From: Bactrocera neohumeralis
Taxonomy: Eukaryota > Arthropoda > Insecta > Diptera > Tephritidae
Direction of reading: 5' to 3'
DNA: 64,000 bases
NCBI RefSeq assembly: GCF_024586455.1
Contig: NC_065922.1
Location: forward strand, 37,568,089 to 37,632,088
Positions 11,461-23,400 of the stretch are shown piece after piece; within the stretch, counting starts at the first letter, position 1; the number at the start of each line of letters is the position of its first letter. A model generated the notes under the pieces. The model had not been told where the DNA came from and made no database searches. It saw nothing but the letters and a program-made list of their open reading frames with translations. A program made the position numbers and the translations under genes.

Positions 11461-11535
11461 ATTAACTAAGCTGACGCCGAAGCAGGCCACCCAGCCCCAA
11501 CCGCCATCGGGAGCAACCTTACGTGTTTGCTTCAT
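11461..11535 (-). CDS. SLC16-type (monocarboxylate transporter-like) protein, first coding exon only
   Basis: On the minus strand ATG at 11535-11533 opens a 25-codon exon reading MKQTRKVAPDGGWGW, then VACFGVSLVN, and stopping at a phase-0 donor GTGAGT (11460-11455). APDGGWGW at the start of membrane helix 1 is the first signature of the SLC16 family, plasma-membrane carriers of small monocarboxylates and related solutes. The short N-terminus before the motif (9 residues) is much shorter than in the plus-strand paralogue. The exon ends 10 residues after DGGWGW in phase 0, the same position and phase as in the gene at 54968. The other exons are not visible in 1-11460, so the gene continues past the left edge or its introns are very long. 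Substrate cannot be told from this fragment. Confidence 0.85.
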
Positions 11536-12324
11536 ATTTTACGCTGGAACTGTGTTGTGTTGTTATTGTTTGGCTTGAAATATTGTATATATATATTTTT
11601 TTCTTTTTTTATCACTTTTTTTTTGGTATTGTATTGTTTGGTTGTTTGTTCGATTGGGGGGTGGATATGTTGCTGTTGCTGCTTTGTTCCTGCTGCTGCT
11701 GTTGAACTTTTGATATTTTCAATTGTTGTTGTTTTCTGTTTTGTTTTATTTTAAATGCGCTTTTTATCTGCTTTTTGTTGTATTTTTTTTTTTTTTTTTG
11801 TTTTGTTGGCACTGTTTGACTGCTTTGCTTTATCGGTGGGTTACTCTTTTTCACACTGCTTGTTTTGCTTCCTGCTTTCGCTTTTATCCGCGCATATTAT
11901 TCTCGTGTCGTTGTGACTTTTGTTCAGCGCGCTGTTCTTTTGAAACTCAATATTCTGCTGATACTATTCTGCTGTTGCTGATATTTCTTATTGACGCAGC
12001 AAATCGTTTGGCGATTGGAATTTTTTTGCGTTGTCGGGATTTTTGTTTTGGGCACTTTTGTTCTTGGTGGGTTAACTTAAGTTAGGTTAGGTTGTTGTTG
12101 TTGGCGGCACTAGGTGGCATAGTCTTATGATTAACATATTTGTCGGTGTATGTAAATGCCTACATACGCGTCTATATGCGTCAGAGTGGATATTCTCGTT
12201 GTATTTTTCTTATTGTTGACATTTTCTCTTTTTGGACTTCGGGCAAATATGTTGTACGTACGTTTGTTTGTATGTTTTGTTGTTATACTAAGTGCTTGGT
12301 ATAGGCGCTTATCTCATTAATTAA
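11536..12324 (-). other. 5' UTR of the minus-strand SLC16-type gene
   Basis: On the minus strand the 790 nt before the ATG are rich in CAA, CAG and A-runs (for example cagcagcagcagg, acaacaacaattg), the typical look of fly 5' leaders. The upstream limit is set by a good acceptor, TTTCGTTTATTTTGCAG just above 12324. The leader holds upstream ATGs, including a minimal ATGAGATAA right after the acceptor, and a longer low-complexity Lys/Gln-rich frame (11854-11612) that is best read as leader and not a protein. Upstream ATGs may lower translation. The acceptor is a prediction. Confidence 0.55.
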
Positions 12325-12325
12325 C

Positions 12326-12811
12326 TGCAAAATAAACGAAAAATAAAATTATAATAAGTAAATTTCTTCAAAACAAAAAAAAAAAATGTTAATAATGATT
12401 TGTTTATGCATTTTTTGATTTTTATTAGTTGTACACTTTATTGTCGGTAATTTTCCATTCATAAGTTAGTGCTAACTCACTGTAATGCTGTAATTACTAA
12501 AAGTTCTGTTCTGACGTTTTCACGTGTTCGACAGGCGTGAATGGATTTTGCTTTTCAACTTTGTTGCCAATATTCATTTCCGGTGCGGCAAACACAGATT
12601 CCCGCTGACTTTTTCAAATGTTTACTTTTTATATACATATGTAAATGTGTTTATTACAGTTCGGCAGATCGAGTGTATTAATCATCATATTGTTGTTTTT
12701 TTATTTATATTTTTTTCGTTTTTAAGTTTTTTGTTTTAAATTTACATCCGATCGCATTTTAATGAGCAAACTCATGAATGTTGCAAGTATTGCTGTTTAC
12801 ATACATACATA
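12326..12811. other. Presumed 5' intron of the minus-strand transporter
   Basis: Holds the polypyrimidine tract and acceptor (minus strand) used to place the start of the 5' UTR exon. No other feature recognised. Confidence 0.4.
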
Positions 12812-12812
12812 T

Positions 12813-13521
12813 TAGGGTGTTTTGTTTTTTTTAAACTATTAATTTTTTTCAATCCCGTCACGAAATTTCCTTAAAAATACCCTAAAAAAATTCTCTGAAA
12901 ATTTTAGCTCTTAATATTAATATTTCTAAAATCATTAATACTTCTCGAGATATTCGACTTTCGACTTAAGGCTGTATGGAATTTTCATAGATTTTTTATT
13001 ACATACATACATACTATGAAAATTCCATACAGCCTTCCTTAAAAAGCCGAATATCTCGAAAAGTGTTAATGATAGCGATTTTGTGTTCAGATCTTTTTTG
13101 TAGCAAATAAAATTTCCTACAAGTTTGTCATGAACATTTTTTCTGTAGCTCTTGTCATTTAGGAGATATATACAAAAAAATGCGAATTTCTTGGAAAAAT
13201 CAGATTTAGAGCCCCGTACTACCACGCCGGTGTGAGTTACGACTTTGTTGCACTGGGCACTTTTGTAGCGTGAACAATTCTGAGAAATATGCGTCTAAAG
13301 TCAAAGCGATGCCATAAAACACCTCTGATCTGTAGGAATTTAAAGATATAAAATCACGATTGTAGTGTATTTTCTATCGAAAATTTTTACATGCCTTGGT
13401 CCAGTTCTTAATGTTAATATTAAGGGCTAACATTTTCAGGGAATTTTTTTAGGGTATTTTTAAGGAAAATTCATGACGGGTTTGAAAAAAATTAATAGTT
13501 AAAAAAACAAAAAAATTCCCA
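12813..13521. mobile_element. MITE with about 110-bp terminal inverted repeats
   Basis: 12813-12930 and 13405-13521 are inverted copies at roughly 90% identity. Shared words include ACTATTAATTTTTTTCAA, CCTTAAAAATACCCTAAAAA and CTTAATATTAA. The element begins TTAGGGTG, similar to two other palindromic elements in this window. It has no coding region. Confidence 0.65.
12941..13063. repeat. Long hairpin: 50-nt arms, 23-nt loop
   Basis: 12941-12990 and 13014-13063 are near-perfect inverted repeats (cgagatattcg...ggctgtatggaattttcat) around a loop with tacatacata units. It sits inside the left part of the MITE at 12813-13521 and may itself be a separate nested palindromic insertion. Confidence 0.7.
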
Positions 13522-13829
13522 TATACATACATATGTATGTATGTGCTTAAGTGGATATATTATATGTATGTTCATATAGTATACTAATAAATAGAGAGAG
13601 ATTTTGATATTGAGTAGTGGTTAGTTTGCATTTTTATTATAGTAAAAATATTTGAAGAACTTCAGTCAATCTTATCAGCATAATTTTTTATTTTATTTTT
13701 TTAAATATATACAGACATATGTATGTATTTAAAATTTAATTAATACAAACATTTTATAATCTGACAATCTAAAGTGGTATACGGAATCTTTATATACATA
13801 TGTATATTTTAATTAGGAGTAGGAAGCAT
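13522..13829. other. No gene seen; simple-repeat rich
   Basis: Contains several tacatatgta and tatgtatgta patches and otherwise AT-rich intronic sequence. Confidence 0.4.
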
Positions 13830-14700
13830 CATTACTCACGGGCAAAAAAATGTCTACTATTAGAAAGAGATTCTTTCTGAATTTCATTAAGATTTCTTCT
13901 TATTGACCGATATATGCGATTTAAAGCCAATCGGAAGTTCGAAAATAGTTATGCCAGGTATATGGGGACTAATTGGATCAATATTTCCCATCCGATTTTA
14001 CCCATTTTTGGCACAAGGGCATGTTGTCATCAAAAAATATTCTCACAACCTTTTAATACTAGACCTACGGATAGACCGTTATATTGAGTAAAAACAGGGA
14101 ATATGCACTAGAGTCCACATAATTGGCGCTTGGACCACCTGAAAAGTATTGGTCTGATTTCGAGAATTTTTGGGTGTAAGATGAAATATTTTGAGGGACA
14201 CTAGTTGTGCAATGTTTTATTCTGATAATTTTATTGACGTTTTTGTATACTGTACTATATATTGAAAGAATCAGATGTAATTTAAAAGTTATATGGGTTT
14301 ATATGGGAAATAGGCATGGTTGCAATTCAATTGCGCCCATTTTACATTGTATGGTAGGTTATGGGTAACCTAACCAACCTTTGGTTGTAGTAGGTAAAGT
14401 ATGGTAGATCTTGAGGATCTATGTCTATGTCTCATGGTGGGCGTATGCCACGCCCATTAACCAATTTATACATTTGTTCCTATTAAGCTCTTTCCCACCA
14501 ACTCGGTGCAGAAATTGAATGCTTGTGGCTCATTTAATTAGTGAATTATCGCACTTTTAGTTGTTTTTAACAAAACCGTTATATGGGAGTGGGCGTGGTT
14601 TTTATCTGATTTTATCGATTTTTATGTACATTCGATATTCATGAAAAAAGAACCGTTTTTTTTTTAAATTCATGAGTGAATATTACAACCCTTAAATGAA
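13830..14700 (+). repeat. Dispersed repeat family 3, second copy (diverged)
   Basis: ATTGACCGATATATGCGATT, GGAAGTTCGAAAAT, AGGTATATGGGGACTAAT and CCCATTTTTGGCA follow the order seen at 30090-30200. The rest, with gtgggcgtggttt and cacgcccatt words, is typical of the 3' half of such elements. The open frame at 13903-14091 is repeat sequence. Confidence 0.55.
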
Positions 14701-14731
14701 ATTAATTAATTATTTTTATTTATTTTTTTAT

Positions 14732-15768
14732 ACTCTCGCAACAAAGTTGCTAAGGAGAGTATAATAGTTTTGTTCACATAACGGTTGTTTGTAAGTCCTA
14801 AAACTAAAAGAGTCAGATATAGAGTTATATATACCAAAGTGATCAGGGTGACGAGTAGAGTTGAAATCCGGATGTCTGTCTGTCCGTCCGTCCGTCCGTG
14901 CAAGCTGTAATTTGAGTAAAAATTGAGATATCATGATGAAACTTGGTACACGTATTTCTTGGCTCCATAAGAAGGTTAAGTTCGAAGATGGGAAAAATCG
15001 GCCCACTGCCAAGTGTCATAACTAAGCCATAAATAAAGATATTAAAGTGAAATTTGGCACAAGGGATCGCATTAAGGAGGGGCATATTTGGACGTAATTA
15101 TTTGGAAAAGTGGGCGTGGCCACGCCCCCTACTAAGTTTTTTGTACATATCTCGGAAACTACTATAGCTATGTCAACCAAACTCTATAGAGGCGTTTCCT
15201 TCAGGCATTTCCATATACAGTTCAAAAATGGAAGAAATCGGGTAATAACCACGCCCACCTCCCATACAAAGGTTATGTTGAAAATCACTAAAAGTGCGTT
15301 TACCGACTAACAAGAAACGTCAGAAACACTAAATTTTACCTAAGAAATGGCAGAAGGATGCTGCACCCAGGTTTTTTTTTTAAATTGAAAATGGGCGTAG
15401 CGTCGCCCACTTATGGACATTTCCATTTCGCAAACCATGTCTCAGGAGTTACTAGACCGATTTCAATGAAATTCGCGTACATAATATTTTCTTAACACCC
15501 TGATGACATGTACGAAATATGGGTGAAATCGGTTCACAACCACGCCTTCTTCCAATAAAACGCTATTTTGAATTCCATCTGATGCCTTTTCTGTATAATA
15601 CTAGTATATATGTACTTTAGGAACCAATGATGATAGCGGAATAAAACTTTAAAAAAATACGGTATTTGAAAAATATGTAAATGACGGATAATGAAATTTA
15701 TTATCACTTTTTTACGAGTATAAAATGTTCGGTGACACCCGAACTTAGCCCTATATACTTGTTATTAA
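14732..15768 (+). repeat. Dispersed repeat family 2, about 1 kb
   Basis: Begins with a hairpin, ATACTCTCGCAACAAAGTTGC then GGAGAGTATA, followed by a (GTCC)n run at 14878-14897, a TTGGCACAAGG block, repeated CACGCCC and GGGCGTGG words, and ends with GTATAAAATGTTCGG, CACCCGAACTTAGCCC. This is a common dispersed fly repeat with no protein. Short frames in it are not genes. Confidence 0.65.
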
Positions 15769-15769
15769 C

Positions 15770-16260
15770 TGTATTGATTTTCGTTGATATTTTCTTAGTT
15801 TGTTGAGTTTTTCTAAAGAGCAAAGATATTTGACACAAAATTGTTGTGTTATAATTTTTTTAATTACTTTTTTGGTATTTTATTTAATTTATATTTTGTA
15901 TCTATTAATTTTTTACGTTTGTCTTATTTTTTAATTTTAGTTGTTTTTTTTTTAATTAAATTAATTTTATGATAATTGATTTTGTAACATTTAATTTAAT
16001 ATATTTTATTTTTTTATTTCATTTAAATTCATTTAATTACATTTTTTTTGTAATTTTTTTTTATTTTATTTTATTTTATTTGAATGAAATTATATTTATG
16101 ACAATTTATTTTATATGATAATTTAATTTTATTTATTTTTATTTTATTTTTTTATTTAACTTTTTTATTCTGTTCTGTCTCCTATTTATTTATTTGTATT
16201 TCTGATTTTTTAAATTCCTAGAATTGTATTTTCCCCCTTCAAAAATAGAATAAATCATTT
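15770..16260. repeat. T-rich low-complexity tract
   Basis: Runs of ttttatttta units with T well above A on the plus strand; A-rich on the strand sense to the minus-strand transporter. No gene. Confidence 0.6.
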
Positions 16261-16910
16261 CACTTTGTGCTACTTTGATTTTATTTAAAGACCTAATCAG
16301 CAATTCATTAATGACGTCAGCAGCCCACATTAGCACCTACACTCACATGCATGTCCACACACAATTACATGCCCGCACTTACACCTACAAGACGGCAATA
16401 TTTTTTTATGCATTTTTGCTTTTGCACTTTTAGCTGGTTTTGCCGGGTGAATTTCCATTCCGCACACTGCGTGAATAAAGAAAAAATGCAATAAGAACCA
16501 AGAAAAGAAGAAGAGTAGGTAGATAGGTAGCCAAGCAACAGCAGAAACGCCGTGGATAAAATAAATGTGCAACGCAAAGCAAAAATTTTGTAAAATACTG
16601 GAAACGCCAAGAATTGAAAAACAAAGGCTCCTACACTCGGCGCTACGGGTTTCAACTCAGCGTTGTTGGTTGTTGGGCATTTGTAAATTACAATTTTGAA
16701 TATTCAATGAGCTCGCGACTCAAATTACAATAAACATTCAGAGTGGATTGGAAATGTTTGTTGGCCTTGATTTTATGGTTTTGAAGTGTTGATGTCAATA
16801 TTTTTTGACGTTTATGTAAAGCGAGAACTCGTATTTATAAGTATACATTTCTATACATTGTATACATTTTTGTAAATATGTACATATGTATATAAATATG
16901 TTTTCATGTT
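16261..16910. other. No gene seen; unique-looking sequence
   Basis: Mixed-composition sequence, least AT-rich at 16320-16660. Overlapping minus-strand frames here lack any recognisable motif and have no splice support; non-coding leader or intron is likelier. Confidence 0.35.
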
Positions 16911-16911
16911 T

Positions 16912-17390
16912 ATACCCTCAACAATGTATGCATATTTATACTCTGTACGTTGAAACATCGAATCCCTAAAATTATTTGCGTATATAACTGATCAACGAGA
17001 CAAGATGAGTCGATTAAGCCATGTCCGTCTGTGTGTTTGTTTGCAGATATAGATCTGAAATTTTGCACACGTATTTTTCTTGACAAGAAGCTATTTATTT
17101 GCCAGATCTGCCGATATCGGAACACTTTAGCCTATAGCTGCCATACAAATTGTTCCATCAAAACCAAGTCTTTGTATGGAAAATTTTTTTATTTGACAAG
17201 ATATCTTCATGCAATTTGGCACGAATTATTGTGCAAGGCAACACTACAAGCTCCGAAGAAATTGTTCGGATCGGTTCACTCTAGCGTATAGCTCAACGAT
17301 CAAATTCAAGATAAATAACTTTTTTTTTATTATTTTATGTTCTAAGAAAAGCCTCGGCGTAGTCGAAATCAACACTTTTTCTTGTTTTAT
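16912..17390 (-). repeat. Dispersed repeat family 1, copy 4
   Basis: Read inverted it has TTTTTCTTGTTTT at 17373-17385, TTGTATGGCAGCTATAGGC around 17150-17133, CCGATATCGGCAGATCTGG and the (GACA/GACG)-like remnant near 17020. The short frames in it are repeat-derived. Confidence 0.65.
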
Positions 17391-19370
17391 ATACACTTTT
17401 TTTGCTGAGCTGTCTGTTGCGAGGTGCTTGTTTCACTTTACAAAATTTCTTTGTGTCTGCAGTTGATTGAATCTTCTGCTCGCTTGCTCAACTTCTTGCT
17501 ACAAATACCTGTATATGTATATTTTTTATGTAATCATAAATACATAGTAAATGGGTATGTGTTAGTTGAGATTATTGCTGCAGCATTTAGTTTTCTTTAT
17601 ATTTTTCAATTTATACGCTTGACTTTCAAAAGCTATTAAGAGCTATTACACAATTGTTTTACTCTCGCAGTCGCATTTTATTATTTGTAGAGTTAGAATT
17701 ATATGTTTCTTTTATCTATTAATTAGATTTTGCCTTTCGCAAATAGTAAATAAAAACATCAACTAATCGCACAAAGCACATTTTTTACCGCACCATTTCA
17801 GCGTTCCAACCGATTGCCTGCTTTTCGCTGCACACATAGTATGAATTTGTATGAGTATGGGTGTGTGTATGTGTGTTTGCTTGCTCAGCTGACTGTAAGC
17901 CCAGTTCTGTGTATTGCTCCACATATGTACATATAGTTATGTATAGATATGTATGTGTGTATATAATGCACTGCACAGGCGTTCTTGCATTCACTTAACA
18001 CTCTTGTTGTTGCTTTGTGTACCTTAGCGTTTGATTTGCCAAACAAGACTAAAACCATGCACTAACGCTGCAGCTGCTGTTACTATCGCTGCTAAACTGC
18101 TGTACACGCACACGCAGGCATATACATATGTACGTGTATGGACATGTCCGTATGTGTGCGGTTAATGTTGTTGGTACATAGATATTGATAGTTGTGGTAA
18201 TGGTGATCTTTGGATCGTCAATGTGCGCGGCAAGAGTTGAAGATGGGCTAACGGGAACCACACGCTTGACTTAATAGCCGGCAACAAAGCAAGCACACAC
18301 AACTTGTAGTGAAATAAACAAAACTGTCCCAGAGAGCGCTCAAGTGATGGAGAGTGAGCGTGCAGGTGCACTGCTGGCACACTCTCCACATGCGTAGAGT
18401 AAGCGCAACACACACATACACACATATAATGCACTGCTGCACTGTATCACACATATGTATGTATATGTATGTATGTATGTCTATTTATGCTTGGCCTTTG
18501 TTGCCATCGTCAAGGTGGCCGCAGTTAGGGGGGCGGGCGTGAGTGCGCTTGTCAGCAGCTTGTAGTTGGAGAGCGCTTATGTTGCAGCGCTCATGGCTCA
18601 CAGCTGATGCGCCGCCGTCATCACCAATCGTTCACGTTTACGGCACGTTTGTTTTTGCTTTTGCTTTTGTTGTTGTGTCTTTTTGTTGTCTATTACTTTA
18701 TGCGGCGGCGTTCAAAGTGCGCCGTCATGGTTGCATGCTTTGTTGTTATTTATGCTTTTTCCGGTATTACTGCCGCGCTGCGCTGCCACAATGAATTTCT
18801 CGATAAAAAATTGAGGAAAAATGCTACTGCAACTACTAATTGGTGCTAGACAAAGTCACGTGCTGCTGGTTAAGCGCCGAAAGACATGTGTACGAGCATA
18901 GCTATACATTATTACTTACATACATACATACATACATATGTATGTATATATAAATTTTCTTCTAAGAAATACCAAACATAGTCGCTAGTGGGCAAGCGCT
19001 CTTGCAGTCGCTGACTTTTGCTTTGATTTTGTTTTTTTTTATTGTTTGGTACATGAAAATAAGGAAATGTCTATTAAATAAAAGTAAACAAGCAGAAATT
19101 ACGACAATTTCGCATGCTCAAAAATATACACCCATACACACTTGCATATACATATATTTGTGTGTGTGTTCAGGTTGGAAAAGTAAACAAGTGCAAAAAC
19201 TTGGAATCACCGCGTAGCGAGGCTAGCCGCTTGCCTGTTTCGCAATTTTCCTTTCACATTGCGCTGATTTCGTAGCCCATTTTTGAATACGCTCGTCGCT
19301 AGTTGGTTTTTCATTTTCACACGACTTTTCGTTGGCATTGTGAAATTTTGCATTGTATTCTTGATATTAC
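17391..19370. other. No gene seen; CA/TATG-rich upstream region of the minus gene
   Basis: Contains several GT/CA and TATG microsatellites (17858-17880, 18446-18480, 18913-18950, 19135-19170) and mixed-composition patches at 18000-18850. The overlapping Cys/His/Thr-rich frames on both strands are translations of simple repeats. It may contain regulatory sequence of the minus-strand transporter; nothing specific could be shown. Confidence 0.4.
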
Positions 19371-21270
19371 TTAGACATTTGCGTACTTGCAGAGATTTTG
19401 TTTTTATTTTTTTTTAGTTTTTTGTGTTTTGTTTTTCTGAAAATATTTTTTTGTTGTTTTTTCTTTGTTTTGTTTTATATAATTTGGTTACAAATTGTTT
19501 TGAAATTCTGCTGTATTTTTAGTTTTAAATATTTATGAGCAAACTATATTGTATTTAAATTTTTATTTTACTGTTTTTGTATATATTACATTATTATTAA
19601 AATTTTATAAATATTTTTTAAAGTAATTGTAAATTAATCGAAAACGAAGATCGTAAAAACGCTTGGCGGTACAAATGTCATCGGAAAGCTAATTAGGATC
19701 TATAAAATTGCCATTAGCAGCAATTTTTATAAAAAATATTTCTCTTCTTCAAAAATGTCCGGAAAGAAATTGAAAATTTGTATTAGTATTTTTTATTTAT
19801 TTACTATTTTTATTTGTTATCTTTTTATTTTTAAATTTGTTTTAATGAATTGTTGATACATTTTATTTTTTGTGTTCTAAAAAATTTTTATGAATATTTT
19901 TTATTAATTAATTATTGTTATTTAATTTTTGTATACATTTTGTTTTTAGTTTTTTACATCAATTTTTAATAAAAAACAAAATTTTTCAGAAGTGTCCGAA
20001 AAAGAAATGAAATTTTTTATATATATATTCTAATTAATTAATTATTTGTTATATTATTTTTTTATACAGTTTTTAAATTTTTCATAAAAATATATTTTTT
20101 AAGAAAAAATTTATATAATTTTTTTAATTAATGAATTTTTCTTAATTTATTTTTTATAAACTTTTTTATCGAAATTTTTATAAAACATAATTTTTTCAGA
20201 AGTGTGCAAATAAAAAATAAATATTTCATAGTTTTTTATTGATTAATTATAGTTATTTAATTTTTTTTATAATTTTTTTTATATAAATTTTTTAAAAATA
20301 TTTTTTTTTTTCAGAAGCGTTTAAACAGGAAATGAAAACTTTTATAATTATTTTTTATAAATTTTATTTTAATTTTATTTTAATTGTTTTTATAGTTATG
20401 TTTTTTTTTTTTTAATTTGTATAATGTAATTTATTTTTGGTAAAATATTAAGTAGATTTCGAAATTATGCTTTCTTTTTATTTACACAAAATTTTCGAAT
20501 TATTTTTTCTTTGCGCTAAATTAAAAACAATTCTCACATACAGATGGTGAGCCTCTCGGAAAAATTAGGACAGTTTTTATATGCACTTAACATTGCATCA
20601 GTCAAAAATTTTTTTTTATATTTAATTATTGTGTATATATTTTTAAAACATTTAAACTAATTTTGGCTCGAGAAAATAATTTTTTTATCAAATAGAATTT
20701 AAAATTATTTTTTATTAATTTGATTTAAAATATTATTTATTTATTTTTGCTACTTTTGCGTGTTAACTAAAATATATTAGATTTTTTTACAGCATTTTTT
20801 TTAAGTTTTAGTAAAGTTTCCTTTGGTTTTAAATTTTTAATCGATTTTAGTTTTTTTCTTGACAAATAGTTGGCGTTTAGTAAATTATAATGGGCACTCA
20901 CACTCAAATAAGTGTTTTTGCTATATTCTTTATCCAGTAAACCAATTTATTTTTTTATCTGTAAATTTTTTTTTATTAATTATTAAGAACTTTCATTTTC
21001 ATCAAATTTCAAAATTTTATAATTAAAAAATAATGGCCAATAATTTTTAATATTCCTCAACCTTCCTAAAATTTTGTCGCTGCCTTTTCTTTGTCTGCGA
21101 ATTTTCGTAATTAAATACTTTCAGTTAAAGTAAGTCACCTTCAAATGAGCACCTTCTAAAATCTTTCAAAACTTTCTCGGCACTTTACATTTATCAGCAC
21201 TAATATTGAGTAATTTTTACCTATTTAATAGTGATTATTTTCCCCAAGTTTTTACTTTTTCCTTTTTAAG
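19371..21270. repeat. T-rich low-complexity tract just downstream of the candidate minus promoter
   Basis: About 1.9 kb with T above A on the plus strand. A phrase like ttttcagaagtgt-c-aaaagaaatgaaaattt recurs at roughly 150-250 nt spacing (19740-19765, 19985-20012, 20195-20220, 20308-20335), pointing to an old degenerate tandem array. On the minus strand it is A-rich, like the tract after the plus-strand promoter at 36108. Confidence 0.6.
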
Positions 21271-21335
21271 AATTTTAATTTTTTTAGTCGCGTTTTTGCG
21301 TTGGAGCCACGAGAACGACGCGAAGTTACGGCGAC

Positions 21336-21362
21336 GTTTAAAGTCGAACTGAACTGAACTCA
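21336..21362 (-). promoter_or_regulatory. Candidate transcription start of the minus-strand transporter (doubled Inr)
   Basis: On the minus strand TTCAGTTCAGTTCGAC contains two overlapping TCAGTTC initiator matches, with +1 at 21355 or 21350. Downstream comes GC-richer leader-like sequence and then the A-rich tract. No DPE match exists at +28 from either start, so support is weaker than for the plus-strand promoter. Confidence 0.3.
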
Positions 21363-22019
21363 AGCGAACTAAAATGGAAATTAACATTGAAACTCACGAA
21401 ATTCACTCGCTGTTACCTCCGATTGTTAACTGCGCTGCGCTGAGCAATACTGAGCTCCGCTGACATTTTCATTGTCGTTGGCGTCATGCTCAGCTGTCTG
21501 CTCTGATGTGCGTGTGTGTGTGTCTGTATATCTGTGAGAGTGTTTGTATGCCTGTGTTACTGCAGCTCTACCAAATATGTAACAGAAGTGAGTTCTTAAC
21601 CCTTACATGACGTTTTTATATTTATGGGATCCATTTGGTGTAAGAGAGACAGAAATAATGCGGAAAATTTAATATTTTATTGAAGTGAAGTTTTAAAATA
21701 TATTTATTTTTGAAATTTTATGGGTATTATTCTAAAATACAAGTATAAACAATTTATCAGCTTTCAATTATTTATTTACAAGTGCATTCTTGCACTCTTT
21801 GCTTTAGAAAGTTGTCTTTTCGTAGTTTTCGACAATTTATATGCTGCAAAAAATTTTAATTTTATTTTGATTAAACTTGTTCACATCAGATAAATTTTTA
21901 AAATTCAAATTAAATTCTTTTACCGACTGCTCCTGTGTTAATTTTTTTTTTGGCGAACATTTTAAACTGTTCTTTTTTTAAATTTCTTCTTCTAAAAATT
22001 ATTTCTGTATTTTTGTTTA
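21363..22019. other. No gene seen; candidate upstream promoter region
   Basis: Has a GT microsatellite at 21512-21524, a TGAGAG patch and CAGCTG/CAGCTC words near 21480-21575, upstream (minus sense) of the doubled Inr. The rest is AT-rich. Confidence 0.35.
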
Positions 22020-22169
22020 TTATAATATAGAGCGTCATTTTAAAGCGCATTTTCTAGTGGTACTGTCAAACCTGTCAAAGTGAACTCTTTTCTTAAAAGA
22101 ATAATGCTTAGCATATTTCATCAAAATATTTCGAAGAGATTTACAGCAGAAAAATGTTAAAAAATTGAA

Positions 22170-22480
22170 AAAATGTATTTCCAAAACTCGCATTCTGTAC
22201 GAAAAATTTCACTTTTCTGACTAAACCGTCATTTAAATAAGCAATATTGCCTTAATTCGTTTGGATCAAGGATCCGTCGCTTCCAGAAAAAGTTACTACC
22301 TTGTGTGGTTTCCAAGACGACGGGATTATTAGTCTAGACTTTTTAAAATTGAGTATTGTGCTAATGTTACCAATTGTTAGACAGTTCTACCAGTAAGTTT
22401 TTCGGGTTTCCAAATCAATTTCAATAAACAACAAGCACGGAGGGACTTTGGAAAACCAAATTATATCAAGAATTTAGCCA
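22170..22480 (+). pseudogene. Tc1/mariner-superfamily transposase remnant
   Basis: A plus-strand frame reads HLNKQYC near 22229-22250, another CGFQDDGII near 22300-22330 and a third YCANVTNC then RQFYQ near 22355-22393. The order equals the region after the first catalytic Asp (FHLNGYVNKQNCR ... NVTVNG) of the family seen at 9851 and 44554. Frameshifts separate the blocks. Confidence 0.4.
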
Positions 22481-22750
22481 AATTTTATTTAAATTCGTAA
22501 TTAACCGATTATATTTGCTAATAAGTTAGCTGAAAAACGAAATTTGTAATGTTTTTGACAATGTAAGGCTAATTGTTATATACCAGTTATGTATTAGTTA
22601 TATACCTTTAAAAACCACAAACTTTATTTACAGCCAAAAGCCATCTACAAAATTTTTCTAGTATTAAAAAATATTAGGAATTTAGTAACTACAAAATCAA
22701 ATATTATCAAATCAATTCCATTATAAATTTTTTACAAAAAGTCGATTACT
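22481..22750. other. No gene seen; AT-rich
   Basis: Nothing recognised apart from the donor-like site counted in the next entry. Confidence 0.3.
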
Positions 22751-22752
22751 TA

Positions 22753-23400
22753 CCGGTGCCATCACCCAAACAAGACCGCAAGCATTTAGCCAGACAACAA
22801 AGAGCGCAACACACAAGTGTGGCTGAGAGCGCGTCGTTCTTTGTATACCATATGTCTGTGCACCGAATGCACATAAACAGATCAAAATTTGATTTATGAC
22901 ATTGAAAATAGCAAATAGACGTCCGCAGCGATAACACAAGTAGCGGAGGAGGCGCAGAGTTAACGCAATTACAGTTTGCAGGTAGCGGAAAATATTCACT
23001 TGTACTTTCTTTCTGCAAAAGCAACAAATTCCACCGCCGCACAGCAAATACCACACACACATCCACAAATATATTTACCTGTTTAATACACAGGCAAACA
23101 TGCGTTGTGTACTTTGACTTAGTCGGCGCTCACCTAACAGCACATGGCGTCTGGCAGAGCACAGCTGGTGGTGAAACCAGTTTTTAATCCCATGAAACCA
23201 GTGCAAACAAACATTGCAGAGAGTGCGTGTTGAGAGCGCGATTGAGTGGCTGAGAGAGAGAACAACGCAACGAACTTGTTGAAAATATTTGCATTTATTT
23301 GCCTTTTGTTTTTGTATTTGCTGCGCTGTTAACAAACGTTGGTGTCTTATCAATATTATATTACTTACGGCTGGTCAAGCCTGTTGTCCGCTGTTCCGAC
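22753..23400 (-). other. Candidate alternative 5' non-coding exons of the minus-strand transporter
   Basis: Three minus-strand donor-like sites follow mixed-composition sequence: ATGGCACCG then GTAAGT at 22752-22747, TTAAACAG then GTAAAT at 23078-23073, and CTTGACCAGCC then GTAAGT at 23368-23363. A weak TATA-like GGATAAAAAT lies just upstream of the last. Two overlapping frames up to 115 residues read toward the first donor but show no family motif. This could be a cluster of alternative first exons; it could also be chance. Confidence 0.3.

Noticed and set aside
11612..11854. 80-codon Lys/Gln-rich minus-strand frame
   Set aside because: It lies in the presumed 5' UTR and is low-complexity; better explained as leader than as a protein.
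11523..12085. Cys/Phe-rich plus-strand frames up to 120 codons
   Set aside because: They are antisense to the A-rich 5' leader of the minus-strand gene; the apparent hydrophobicity comes from T-richness.
16330..16655. Overlapping minus-strand frames with membrane-like residues
   Set aside because: Three overlapping frames of similar length, no motif, no splice sites; probably chance in T-rich DNA.
18049..18849. Several 60-90 codon frames on both strands
   Set aside because: They translate CA/GT and TATG microsatellites.
21340..21360. DPE for the minus-strand doubled Inr
   Set aside because: Counting +28 to +33 from both possible starts gives no RGWYVT match, so the promoter was kept at low confidence only.
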